A stretch of DNA of 63,534 nt, from positions 1-63,534 of the forward strand of contig JAAFJC010000010.1 in NCBI GenBank assembly GCA_013297925.1, in the 5' to 3' direction. The stretch's first letter is position 1, and each line of letters starts with the position of its first letter. The notes under the pieces were generated by a model. It searched no databases and was not told the origin of the DNA. It worked only from the letters and a program-made list of their open reading frames with translations. Made by a program: the position numbers and the translations under genes. The stretch comes from Comamonadaceae bacterium. GTDB lineage: Bacteria > Pseudomonadota > Gammaproteobacteria > Burkholderiales > Burkholderiaceae_C. Shown here piece by piece: positions 18,378-26,295 of the stretch.

Positions 18378-19429
18378 CGAGACCTGATCATTTCACTATT
18401 GATGGACGAGAAATTGGGCCTTCTCAACCACCCTACATCATTGCTGAACTATCTGCGAATCACAATGGTAGCTTAGAAACTGCAATTAAACTCATTAGCG
18501 AAGCAAAGCGCGCCGGCGCAGATGCAGTGAAGATGCAAACGTATCGCGCGGACACGATTACACTCAATGTCAATCGCCCTGAATTCCGCATCAAGGGCGG
18601 CTTATGGGATGGAAAGTCACTACATGAGCTTTATGAGGAAGCGCACACACCTTGGGATTGGCATAAGCCCCTCTTCGAACATGCTCGCAGTCTTGGTATT
18701 ACTATCTTTAGCTCTCCGTTCGATTTCACCGCAGTTGACCTGCTCGAATCTTTAGGCGCGCCCGCCTATAAAATTGCATCATTCGAAGCCATTGATTTAC
18801 CTCTGATTCGGTACGTTGCTAGCAAGGGTAAGCCGATGATCATTTCGACGGGCATGGCGAACGAGGCAGAAATTCAGGAAGCAATTGATGCAGCCCGAGG
18901 CGCGGGTTGTACTCAGCTGGCTCTGCTTCGCTGCGTAAGTGGCTATCCTGCCCCTAGCCATGAGTACAACCTGCGTACGATTCCAGATATGCAGGCTCGG
19001 TTCAATACTCTAGTCGGGCTGTCCGATCACACATTGGAGAACATTACTGCGGTCACCAGTGTAGCCGTAGGTGCGTGCATTATAGAAAAGCACTTCACTC
19101 TTGATCGTCAAGGCGGTGGCCCGGACGATAGCTTCTCGCTTGAGCCAGCTGACCTCGAGGCTTTATGCAAAGATACTAAAACAGCTTGGAAAGCGTTGGG
19201 CGCAGTTGATTACGGATGTAAGGCCAGTGAGCGAGCGAATGTTCAGTTCCGTCGCTCCCTTTATTTCGTCAAGTCACTTGCCGTTGGCGAGACAATTACC
19301 GCTGATGCAGTCAAAAGCGTTCGTCCAGGATATGGGCTAGCACCCAAGCATTTGCCAGAAGTGATCGGGCGAAAAGTCAAAGTGGCTGTTCAGTATGGTG
19401 ACCCAGCGAGCTTAGATCAGTTGATGTAA
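18374..19429 (+). CDS. pseI: Pseudaminic acid synthase
   Basis: Condenses 6-deoxy-AltdiNAc with phosphoenolpyruvate to pseudaminic acid. NeuB-type TIM barrel followed by a C-terminal SAF/antifreeze-like domain (about residues 285-350, RSLYFVKSLAVGETI). PYIIAELSANHNGSLE, DAVKMQTYRADT, IFSSPFD and the metal site IIEKHFTLDR are seen. ATG 18374 has AAGGAG at 18361-18366. 351 residues, normal length. Confidence 0.95.
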   Translation: MTRPDHFTIDGREIGPSQPPYIIAELSANHNGSLETAIKLISEAKRAGADAVKMQTYRADTITLNVNRPEFRIKGGLWDGKSLHELYEEAHTPWDWHKPLFEHARSLGITIFSSPFDFTAVDLLESLGAPAYKIASFEAIDLPLIRYVASKGKPMIISTGMANEAEIQEAIDAARGAGCTQLALLRCVSGYPAPSHEYNLRTIPDMQARFNTLVGLSDHTLENITAVTSVAVGACIIEKHFTLDRQGGGPDDSFSLEPADLEALCKDTKTAWKALGAVDYGCKASERANVQFRRSLYFVKSLAVGETITADAVKSVRPGYGLAPKHLPEVIGRKVKVAVQYGDPASLDQLM

Positions 19430-19470
19430 GACATACGATTTTCAATTCAAAAAAGAGAGCACTTAAAACT

Positions 19471-20613
19471 ATGCGTTACTGTAAACGTTGTGTCATGCCA
19501 GATACCCGGCCTGAGATCGTGTTCAATGACGAAGGCATTTGCGATGCCTGTATTTCTGCTGACCATAAGCAAGCAGGCATTGACTGGGACGCGCGGGATC
19601 AGCAGTTCCGCCAGATACTCGACAAATACCGTTCCGATGGCAGTAAGTGGGATTGCATTATTCCGGTCAGTGGCGGCAAAGACAGCTGCTTCCAAGCCTA
19701 CACCATGAAGCACAAGTACGGCATGACGCCACTGTGCGTTAATTTCGTTCCTTGCGAAGTGACTGACGTCGGACATCAAAACCTACAATTTCTACGAGAT
19801 CTTGGTTTTGATTTGATCCAGGTTGGAGCCAATCGCGAGGTCTATCGCAGAATGTCGAAGATTGGTTTTCACAAGCTTGGAGATTGTTGCTGGCCAGAGC
19901 ATATTGGCATTTTCACAACGCCGGTTCAGATCGCAGTGCGATTCAATATCCCTCTGATCGTTTGGGGCGAAAATTCACAATTGGAGTACGGTGGTCCTGC
20001 ACATGCCCGCGAGGCGCAGATATTGGATCGGAGATGGCTAGAGGAATATCAGATGCTAGGGTATCGAATCTCCGATTTGGTGCACGACGGGTTTGATCCT
20101 AAGGAGCTTAAGGTATGGGAGTATCCATGCGATGAAGACTTGCATCGTGTAGGTGTCACCGGTCTCTTTTTAGGTTACTTCACAAAATGGGATGGACGGC
20201 GGAACATGGAGCTCATGACAGAGCTGGGATGGCATCACAATCCTGGTGGTCCCGTAGAGGGAACCTATACAGACTACGAAAACCTCGATTGCAAATGGGT
20301 CGGAGGCCTTCATGATTATTTGAAATTTGTGAAGTATGGTTACGGGCGTGCAACAGATAACGCCTGCATCGATATTCGCTTCGGGCGCATCAACCGCGAA
20401 GAGGGGTTGCGACTGGCCAAACAATGGGAGGGCAAAATCCCACACAAATACTTACCCGATTATTTGCGTTTCATAGATTGCAGTATGGATGAATTCATGG
20501 CAACGATGAATCGATTCACCAATCCCTATATCTTCAAGCGCGACGAAGAAGGAAACTTCATCCGCGACGTGAACGGTGATTTAATCAAGCTCGACTACGG
20601 ATTTCAAGAGTGA
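19471..20613 (+). CDS. pseA: N-acetyl sugar amidotransferase (PseA/WbpG family)
   Basis: 380 residues. The N-terminal Cys cluster CKRCVMP...CDACI may bind zinc, and the PP-loop ATP pyrophosphatase motif VSGGKDSCFQAY is at about residues 67-79. In Campylobacter and Pseudomonas this family is linked to turning an acetamido group into an acetamidino group on a sugar. It is followed at once by HisH- and HisF-like genes, which would supply ammonia, as in the wbpG-hisH2-hisF2 arrangement. In this operon the substrate is probably pseudaminic acid or its precursor, which is an inference from position. Confidence 0.9.
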   Translation: MRYCKRCVMPDTRPEIVFNDEGICDACISADHKQAGIDWDARDQQFRQILDKYRSDGSKWDCIIPVSGGKDSCFQAYTMKHKYGMTPLCVNFVPCEVTDVGHQNLQFLRDLGFDLIQVGANREVYRRMSKIGFHKLGDCCWPEHIGIFTTPVQIAVRFNIPLIVWGENSQLEYGGPAHAREAQILDRRWLEEYQMLGYRISDLVHDGFDPKELKVWEYPCDEDLHRVGVTGLFLGYFTKWDGRRNMELMTELGWHHNPGGPVEGTYTDYENLDCKWVGGLHDYLKFVKYGYGRATDNACIDIRFGRINREEGLRLAKQWEGKIPHKYLPDYLRFIDCSMDEFMATMNRFTNPYIFKRDEEGNFIRDVNGDLIKLDYGFQE

Positions 20614-21233
20614 GCAAGGACGTCACAGTCATCGACATCGGCATTGGTAATCTCGCCAGCGTTCTGAAGGCCATTAAGAAAGCGGGCGGCGTCGCTACAC
20701 TGACTAGTGATGCTGCCACCATTCTTTCTGCTTCAAAATTGATCTTTCCTGGCGTAGGTGCCTTTGGTCCTGGCTCTGCCGCGCTAGAGCAATACAATCT
20801 AACCAATCCTATACGCGAAGCTGTACTCGTTAAAAAAATACCAATTCTTGGCTTTTGCATGGGGATGCAGCTTTTTGCACAACGTGGATACGAAAATGGA
20901 GATTTTCCTGGACTCGGTTTACTTCCTACCGAAGTCCGTCAGCTAGATATTGCCAAATGCAGAGTGTTACCGCATATGGGATGGAACAACTTGGAATCCA
21001 TAGATGGTATGCGGCTATTCGAAGGGCTTCCCCCTTCGCCAGATTTCTATTTCGTTCATAGTTATCACATGACCAACATTGCACCGGGCGTGCAAGTCAG
21101 CTATTGCAAGTATGCCGACGAGTGCGTTGCCGCCGCCGTTCAATTCGAGAATATTTACGGCACCCAATTTCACCCAGAAAAAAGTCTGAGTAATGGAATA
21201 CATGTTTTGAAGAAGTTTATTCAAGATGCTTAA
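20610..21233 (+). CDS. hisH: HisH-type glutaminase partner of PseA
   Basis: 207-residue class I glutamine amidotransferase. It has the oxyanion segment FPGVGAFGPG, the nucleophile Cys in GFCMGMQLF and the His-Glu pair in GTQFHPEKS. The usual HisH sequence around the Cys is GICLGMQ. The start is GTG at 20610, overlapping the pseA stop. It should release ammonia from glutamine and pass it through the HisF barrel. Lying between pseA and a HisF that lacks a key Asp, it most likely serves sugar amidation and not histidine synthesis. Confidence 0.88.
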   Translation: MSKDVTVIDIGIGNLASVLKAIKKAGGVATLTSDAATILSASKLIFPGVGAFGPGSAALEQYNLTNPIREAVLVKKIPILGFCMGMQLFAQRGYENGDFPGLGLLPTEVRQLDIAKCRVLPHMGWNNLESIDGMRLFEGLPPSPDFYFVHSYHMTNIAPGVQVSYCKYADECVAAAVQFENIYGTQFHPEKSLSNGIHVLKKFIQDA

Positions 21234-21984
21234 ACATCGCGTTTTACCGCTTGTTTTGCTCACTGGCTATAACGTCGTTAAGAGCATCAAATTCAGCACT
21301 TATCGCACGCTAGGTAATCCCATCACAATATGCCGTATCTATGAAAGCAGAGGCGTGGATGAGCTGGTGTTACTAGATATCCGAGCTACGGTAGAGCGTC
21401 GTGGGCCAAATCTTGACATCATTCGTGATATTTCAGGAGAGTGCTTCATGCCTCTTACCATCGGAGGCGGTATTACCGACGTGGAGCAAGTTCGCAAGAT
21501 TTTGCGTGCTGGTGCGGATAAAGTTGCGGTGAACAGCGCTGCTGTTGAGAATCCTCAATTGATAGCCGATATTGCACGGGAATTCGGCTCTCAATGCTGT
21601 GTGGTATCCATAGATGCTAAGAAAACTGAGGCTGGTAGCTATGAAGTTTATACGCATGGCGGTAAGCAGCCTACTGGGAAATCACCAGTTGATTGGGCGA
21701 GAGAAGCGGAGGCCTTGGGCGCAGGAGAAATTCTGCTCAATAGCATAGATCAAGATGGAGCGATGCAAGGCTACGATATGGATCTCATGAAGTCTGTAAC
21801 CAGCGTAGTGTCAGTTCCTGTGATTGCTGCTGGCGGAGCGGGTGAGCCCAAGCATTTTTCCAGCGTTTTACAAGAGGCAAAAGTCTCGGCAGTTGCTGCG
21901 GCTAGCATTTTTCATTTCACGAGCTTTACACCCAAAGAAGTGAAATACGAGTTAGCTTCACATGGGATTGCTGTTCGAGTTTAA
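21226..21984 (+). CDS. hisF: HisF-like barrel without the N-terminal catalytic Asp
   Basis: 252-residue (beta-alpha)8 barrel clearly related to HisF: DELVLLDI, LTIGGGI, GADKVAVNSAAVENP, VSIDAKK, SIDQDGAMQGYD and IAAGGAGEPKHF. True HisF has CLDV at residues 9-12, where Asp11 is an acid/base catalyst. Here the same place reads LVLL. The second catalytic Asp (Asp130 region, SIDAKK) is kept. The phosphate-binding loops are partly kept. This fits the HisF2 class that works as an ammonia conduit for an amidotransferase. It overlaps hisH by 8 bp. Confidence 0.88.
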   Translation: MLKHRVLPLVLLTGYNVVKSIKFSTYRTLGNPITICRIYESRGVDELVLLDIRATVERRGPNLDIIRDISGECFMPLTIGGGITDVEQVRKILRAGADKVAVNSAAVENPQLIADIAREFGSQCCVVSIDAKKTEAGSYEVYTHGGKQPTGKSPVDWAREAEALGAGEILLNSIDQDGAMQGYDMDLMKSVTSVVSVPVIAAGGAGEPKHFSSVLQEAKVSAVAAASIFHFTSFTPKEVKYELASHGIAVRV

Positions 21985-22049
21985 ACATGGCGAAATCAAT
22001 GTCGGTTTCGTGAATCTTGTGATTTTGTAGAGTTTTTTGGAGTTTAGAA

Positions 22050-23030
22050 ATGAGCAACAACATATCGCCTGTACTACATCTGTCGACGCGAGAAATGCAT
22101 CTCAAACGCAAGGCGATGTGGGATGCAAGCATGAAGAACCATGGCGCCTACATGGATCCAGAAACACATCTTTTTTCAGAGGCTCATCTTGAGAGAAGAG
22201 CTTGCCCAGCTTGTGGCTCTGGCGATCATTCTTTCTTGTTTCATAAGAGTGGGGGTAGTTACGTTATCTGCAAACAATGCAAGATGGTGTATCTGAATCC
22301 CGTATTCAAAGACGATGTTTTGGAGAATTACTACAGGAATAACCATACATTGCAGGGCGAGACGGTAGCTGCAGATATTGAGTTTTACGCAAAGCTGTAT
22401 AGACAAGGTCTGAGCTCAATTGAGCAGCACATTGGTTCTGCTGGACGAATTCTTGACGTTGGTTGCTCGACAGGAAATTTTCTAGACATCGCCAAATCTG
22501 CAGATTGGCAGTGCCATGGGCTGGAATTGAATCAGACAGAGGCTAAGCTCGCGAAGGCTAAGGGACACAATATTCAAGAGAATCTTTTATCAAGAGCTGA
22601 TTTTGCTGAAAAATTTGATGCCATCACACTGTGGGATGTGTTTGAGCACATCAAAGATGGCCATGCGTTTTTAAAGGAAGCGCGTAAATCTCTTCGTCCA
22701 TCTGGTGTAATTTTCGTGCAGTCTCCAAGCCGTGATGCACTCGCAGCAAGGATCTTACAAGCGCAATGCAATATGTTTGACGGTCTAGAACACGTCAACC
22801 TGTATGGAATGGAGAGTCTTACACAGCTGTGCAATAGAGCAGGTTACACCATCGTAAGCTACGAAACCGTGATATCTGAGATTGGGGTCATCAATAACCA
22901 CCTTGAGTACGAAGATCCGTATCTTGGGTTTTCAAAGAATGCTAAGAGTCTTTTTGGCATGATTGATGAGGCTTGGATTCACGAACGCAAGATCGGATAT
23001 AAGTTTCAAGCCTGTCTTCAGGCTAGGTGA
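22050..23030 (+). CDS. Zinc-ribbon class I SAM methyltransferase
   Basis: 326 residues. The N-terminal CPACG...CKQC zinc ribbon (about residues 51-77) is followed by a Rossmann methyltransferase with ILDVGCSTGNFLD as motif I, LELN, and LWDVFEHIKD. The architecture is that of polysaccharide-locus methyltransferases (Methyltransf_23 type), often acting on sugar hydroxyls. The substrate is not identifiable. A second protein of the same layout is encoded at 28364. The gene follows hisF after 65 bp. Confidence 0.82.
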   Translation: MSNNISPVLHLSTREMHLKRKAMWDASMKNHGAYMDPETHLFSEAHLERRACPACGSGDHSFLFHKSGGSYVICKQCKMVYLNPVFKDDVLENYYRNNHTLQGETVAADIEFYAKLYRQGLSSIEQHIGSAGRILDVGCSTGNFLDIAKSADWQCHGLELNQTEAKLAKAKGHNIQENLLSRADFAEKFDAITLWDVFEHIKDGHAFLKEARKSLRPSGVIFVQSPSRDALAARILQAQCNMFDGLEHVNLYGMESLTQLCNRAGYTIVSYETVISEIGVINNHLEYEDPYLGFSKNAKSLFGMIDEAWIHERKIGYKFQACLQAR

Positions 23031-23045
23031 CGTTGGGTAGAAGTT

Positions 23046-24839
23046 TTGGGAATCCGCGTTTTATTTTTTTCTCCATCTGCCGACGTGTGGGAACATAGCT
23101 TCCCAGAGGCCTTAGTGGGAGAAATGCTTGCTGCAAAGGGCTCCGATATCGTTGTTGCTCGATGCCGAGGCTACTTAAGGCCGCTATGTCCTGCAGGCCA
23201 AGCGGCGGGCTTTACGCTGGAGACGCCTATAGAAGCACAGGAGCGATTGTGTGCTCGCTGCAACGAGAAAGGCCGTTTGCTTGACAGCAAGCTAGGCCTA
23301 CGTCACATTGAAATTGATGACTATGTTGACCCTGGCGACGAATCGCTGATTGAAGAGCTTATTCATCGCGCTGACGCTCTGCGCACTCAGCTTCGGTGCC
23401 CAGAGGACTTTGAACAGCTGCACATAAACAATCAATCTGTCGGTCGCACTGCACTATATGAGCTCATATTACGGCATAAAAAAAACGATTTTGATTTCTC
23501 GGAGTCTGTTTGGCGCGAATATCTTGTCTTCTTGCGTTTGTGCGCCAAGGTAAGTTTGCTGAGCGGTAGGTTGCTCAAGTCAGAAAAACCTGATCGTGTT
23601 TCTGTGTACAACAGCCTATATGTAGCACATCGAGCATTCTGCTTACTCGCGCGTCAGTCGGGTATCACACAATACTTTATGCACGCGGGCACCAATCTTT
23701 CTCGCCAGCATGGCACATTGATGATTGGCCAAGATTTCACATGGAAGTATCTCGCTGGTTTGGTGGATCGCTTTCAAGAGTACTCTGAGCAATCCGTTTC
23801 GCCTGCTGTTATCGAAGATGTGACTAGGCATTTCCAATGCTTACTATCATCGAGCAACTCATTTGTTTATTCTGCCGCGCTTTCGAATGATTATCTTGAT
23901 ATTCGTGCGCATTTCGGTGTGCGCCAAGATCAGCGTTTTATTGTTGCTAGTACGAGTAGCTATGACGAGCGATTCGCGGTCGAATCTGTCAATGCATCTC
24001 CTCCACCTAAATCACTTTTGTTCCCACGCATTCTTGATTGGGTTTCTTATCTCATTGAGTTGGCTGTTGAGAGACCTGATTGGTTTATTTTGATCCGAGT
24101 GCATCCTCGTGAGTTTCCGAATCGACGGGATCATGTGCAAAGCGAGCATTCGCGCAAAATGAAAGAGCTTTTGCAAAACCTTCCTGCAAATATGAAGGTG
24201 AATTGGCCAGATGAAAATCTGTCGCTTTATGATTTAGCACAAGAAGCAGATCTATTTCTTAACGCTTGGTCTAGTGTCGGCAAAGAGATGGCACTGCTTG
24301 GGCTTCCCGTCGTGATTTACTCACCGGAGATCGTGCTTTACCCCACTGCGCTCAATGGCGTTGGCACCACAAAAGTTGAATATGTTGAGGCTATCGAAGC
24401 TGCTCTAGTTAACGGTTGGAGCTTTGAGCGGAGTTTGCGGGCATATCGTTGGTATGCGCTGGAATTCTCCCGTTCATGCGTTGATATGCGTGAGAGTTTT
24501 GCGCCATCTGGGCGATATAACCGTAGCTTTGCAGCTAGGGTAGCCATTCGGTTGCTTCGGTCGCTAGTGAGCCTGCCGCAAGAACGCTGGGATCTTTTTC
24601 GACGCAAGCTTATGCCGCGCTCACAGGAGGTGGTGCATAGACTATTCACCCAAGATCTAAGGAGCTCAGAGTTGGCGCAGCAACAAGAGCGCTTTGCGGG
24701 TAATTCAGTGGATGAGGAATCCGCTATTCGCTCAAGTTTAGGTCAGCTTGGTGCGCAACTATTTGCCGCCAATCCGCCAAATAATCCGTCAAGGTTGCAA
24801 AGAGCATTTGTAGCTGCTGGCATAGCTACTTACAGATAG
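23046..24839 (+). CDS. Large GT-B-like putative glycosyltransferase (capsule type)
   Basis: 597 residues, not assigned to a named family. The N-terminus IRVLFFSPSADVWEHSFPEA has the shape of a GT-B Rossmann start, with several Cys around residues 40-75. The C-terminal half (IRVHPRE, DLAQEADLFLNAWSSVGKE, MALLGLPVVIY) resembles the nucleotide-sugar half of capsule KpsC/KpsS- and CDP-glycerol-type transferases. About 100 residues of basic tail follow. The start is TTG at 23046. With CMP-Pse made in the operon, a Pse transferase is conceivable but unproven. Confidence 0.6.
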   Translation: MGIRVLFFSPSADVWEHSFPEALVGEMLAAKGSDIVVARCRGYLRPLCPAGQAAGFTLETPIEAQERLCARCNEKGRLLDSKLGLRHIEIDDYVDPGDESLIEELIHRADALRTQLRCPEDFEQLHINNQSVGRTALYELILRHKKNDFDFSESVWREYLVFLRLCAKVSLLSGRLLKSEKPDRVSVYNSLYVAHRAFCLLARQSGITQYFMHAGTNLSRQHGTLMIGQDFTWKYLAGLVDRFQEYSEQSVSPAVIEDVTRHFQCLLSSSNSFVYSAALSNDYLDIRAHFGVRQDQRFIVASTSSYDERFAVESVNASPPPKSLLFPRILDWVSYLIELAVERPDWFILIRVHPREFPNRRDHVQSEHSRKMKELLQNLPANMKVNWPDENLSLYDLAQEADLFLNAWSSVGKEMALLGLPVVIYSPEIVLYPTALNGVGTTKVEYVEAIEAALVNGWSFERSLRAYRWYALEFSRSCVDMRESFAPSGRYNRSFAARVAIRLLRSLVSLPQERWDLFRRKLMPRSQEVVHRLFTQDLRSSELAQQQERFAGNSVDEESAIRSSLGQLGAQLFAANPPNNPSRLQRAFVAAGIATYR

Positions 24840-24843
24840 TGAG

Positions 24844-26295
24844 ATGATGACACCGATCACCTTTGTTAAAAAAGTACTCCGTCGCCTGAAGTATGAGTTC
24901 ATGCTACGTGGGTTCTTCAAAGAACCCCGTCCATTGCTCAATCTACTATTCCGGTTGGGATGGGATATTCCATTATTCGCTGTGCCATATTTTGTTTCTC
25001 ATAACCGAGAAAGCTTGGAGCGACTCAAATTGCTTCGCAAACAAGGCCACGAACCTGCTGTCGTCTACTTCTCTATGGAGGGTGATGGCCGTTTTGAACG
25101 CCTCTACGAAATATCCAAAAATCTAGGCAATGTTGATTCGGTCTGGTTTCAGTTCCCCATTCAAACCGTTGCGGCTGAGGCAATCATTTTTAAGTCGCAT
25201 ACACAAAGAGGTTGCGGTTTCTACGAAGATGCACGTATGAAGTACATTGATCCTATCAATGATGAGAATCGTGTCAACTACCGCACCTATCTCGAGCTAT
25301 TTTTCGATGCACTTGAGAAAGTAACTGGCAAGATAGATTTTTTCCTCTCAGGAAGTAACCATGATCGGTATGTTGTAGAGATGGTGTCGGTAGCGCAGAA
25401 GCGTGGGATTGAATGGATTGTTTCTGAAAGAGAAGGAACAGGTACTGAGTACACCTATCAAAATGAAGCAGAGTGCAATCGAAATTCTTTAACGGTAACG
25501 GCAGACTATTTCATCATGGCCAACGAAGGACACAAACATATGTTTGAGTTAGGCCGCAGAGACTCCGTGAAAGACCTTTTTGTGATTGGTGAGCTCGATA
25601 CAGATTGGTGGTTTCACTGGGATCAAAAATTTACGCGCAAAGAGTATCGAGCATGGGATCGCTATGAAAAGCGGGTTCTCTTTTTAACATTCGGTATCAG
25701 GAATTATGTGTCTCCTTATGCATTTCCAAATAACCCTGAGTTCAACTGGATTCAACTTCTAGCTGAAGCTGAAGACGAGATATTCGAGTTTGCCTGCCGG
25801 CATAGGGATGTACTCGTCTTTTATAAGATGGGACATATCGAGGACAACAATCCGATTTTCCTAGAGCGCTGTGCAAAAGCTGGTCTTACCAATGTAGTGC
25901 CACTAGATCGCAGTTTTCCTTGTAACGAGCTTATTCTTTATAGTCAACTGGTGATTGGATTCCAGACCACGGCCATGTATGAGGCCATGTTTTCCAACAA
26001 CCCCTTGTTTTATCTAGATTGGGCCATTCATCCTAATATTGATCGCAAAACTATGTTGCTTCCTTTGGCTGACTCTGGAGCCTGCACAACAATTAGTTCT
26101 AAGCAACAATTTAAAGAAATGCTTGAGCGCTGGACAGTTGGCGATCCAGAGATTCTTGAAGTAAATGATGAAAAGTACATGGCAAGAGTTAGAGCGAGGG
26201 AAACGATGTTTGTTAACGCCGATGGATTTGTGGCAGAGAGAGTTTGGGAGAAACTGCTTAGCTTAATCCAGCTAAGAAAAGAGCGACCCAAATGA
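24844..26295 (+). CDS. Putative GT-B-like polysaccharide transferase, unassigned
   Basis: 483 residues, not recognised. It starts with a basic amphipathic stretch (KKVLRRLKYEFMLRG) that could bind membrane. Mid-protein there are FLSGSNHDRYV and IVSEREGTGTEY. Toward the end NELILYSQLVIGFQTTAMYE, then NPLFYLDW, is the pattern of the donor half of capsule-type GT-B enzymes. It sits 4 bp behind the other large protein and overlaps the ABC transporter gene by 4 bp, so the three are probably made together. Confidence 0.55.
   Translation: MMTPITFVKKVLRRLKYEFMLRGFFKEPRPLLNLLFRLGWDIPLFAVPYFVSHNRESLERLKLLRKQGHEPAVVYFSMEGDGRFERLYEISKNLGNVDSVWFQFPIQTVAAEAIIFKSHTQRGCGFYEDARMKYIDPINDENRVNYRTYLELFFDALEKVTGKIDFFLSGSNHDRYVVEMVSVAQKRGIEWIVSEREGTGTEYTYQNEAECNRNSLTVTADYFIMANEGHKHMFELGRRDSVKDLFVIGELDTDWWFHWDQKFTRKEYRAWDRYEKRVLFLTFGIRNYVSPYAFPNNPEFNWIQLLAEAEDEIFEFACRHRDVLVFYKMGHIEDNNPIFLERCAKAGLTNVVPLDRSFPCNELILYSQLVIGFQTTAMYEAMFSNNPLFYLDWAIHPNIDRKTMLLPLADSGACTTISSKQQFKEMLERWTVGDPEILEVNDEKYMARVRARETMFVNADGFVAERVWEKLLSLIQLRKERPK

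Noticed and set aside
20610-21984. hisH and hisF as part of the histidine operon
   Set aside because: They overlap pseA and each other, no other his gene is near, and HisF lacks Asp11; the amidotransferase role fits better.
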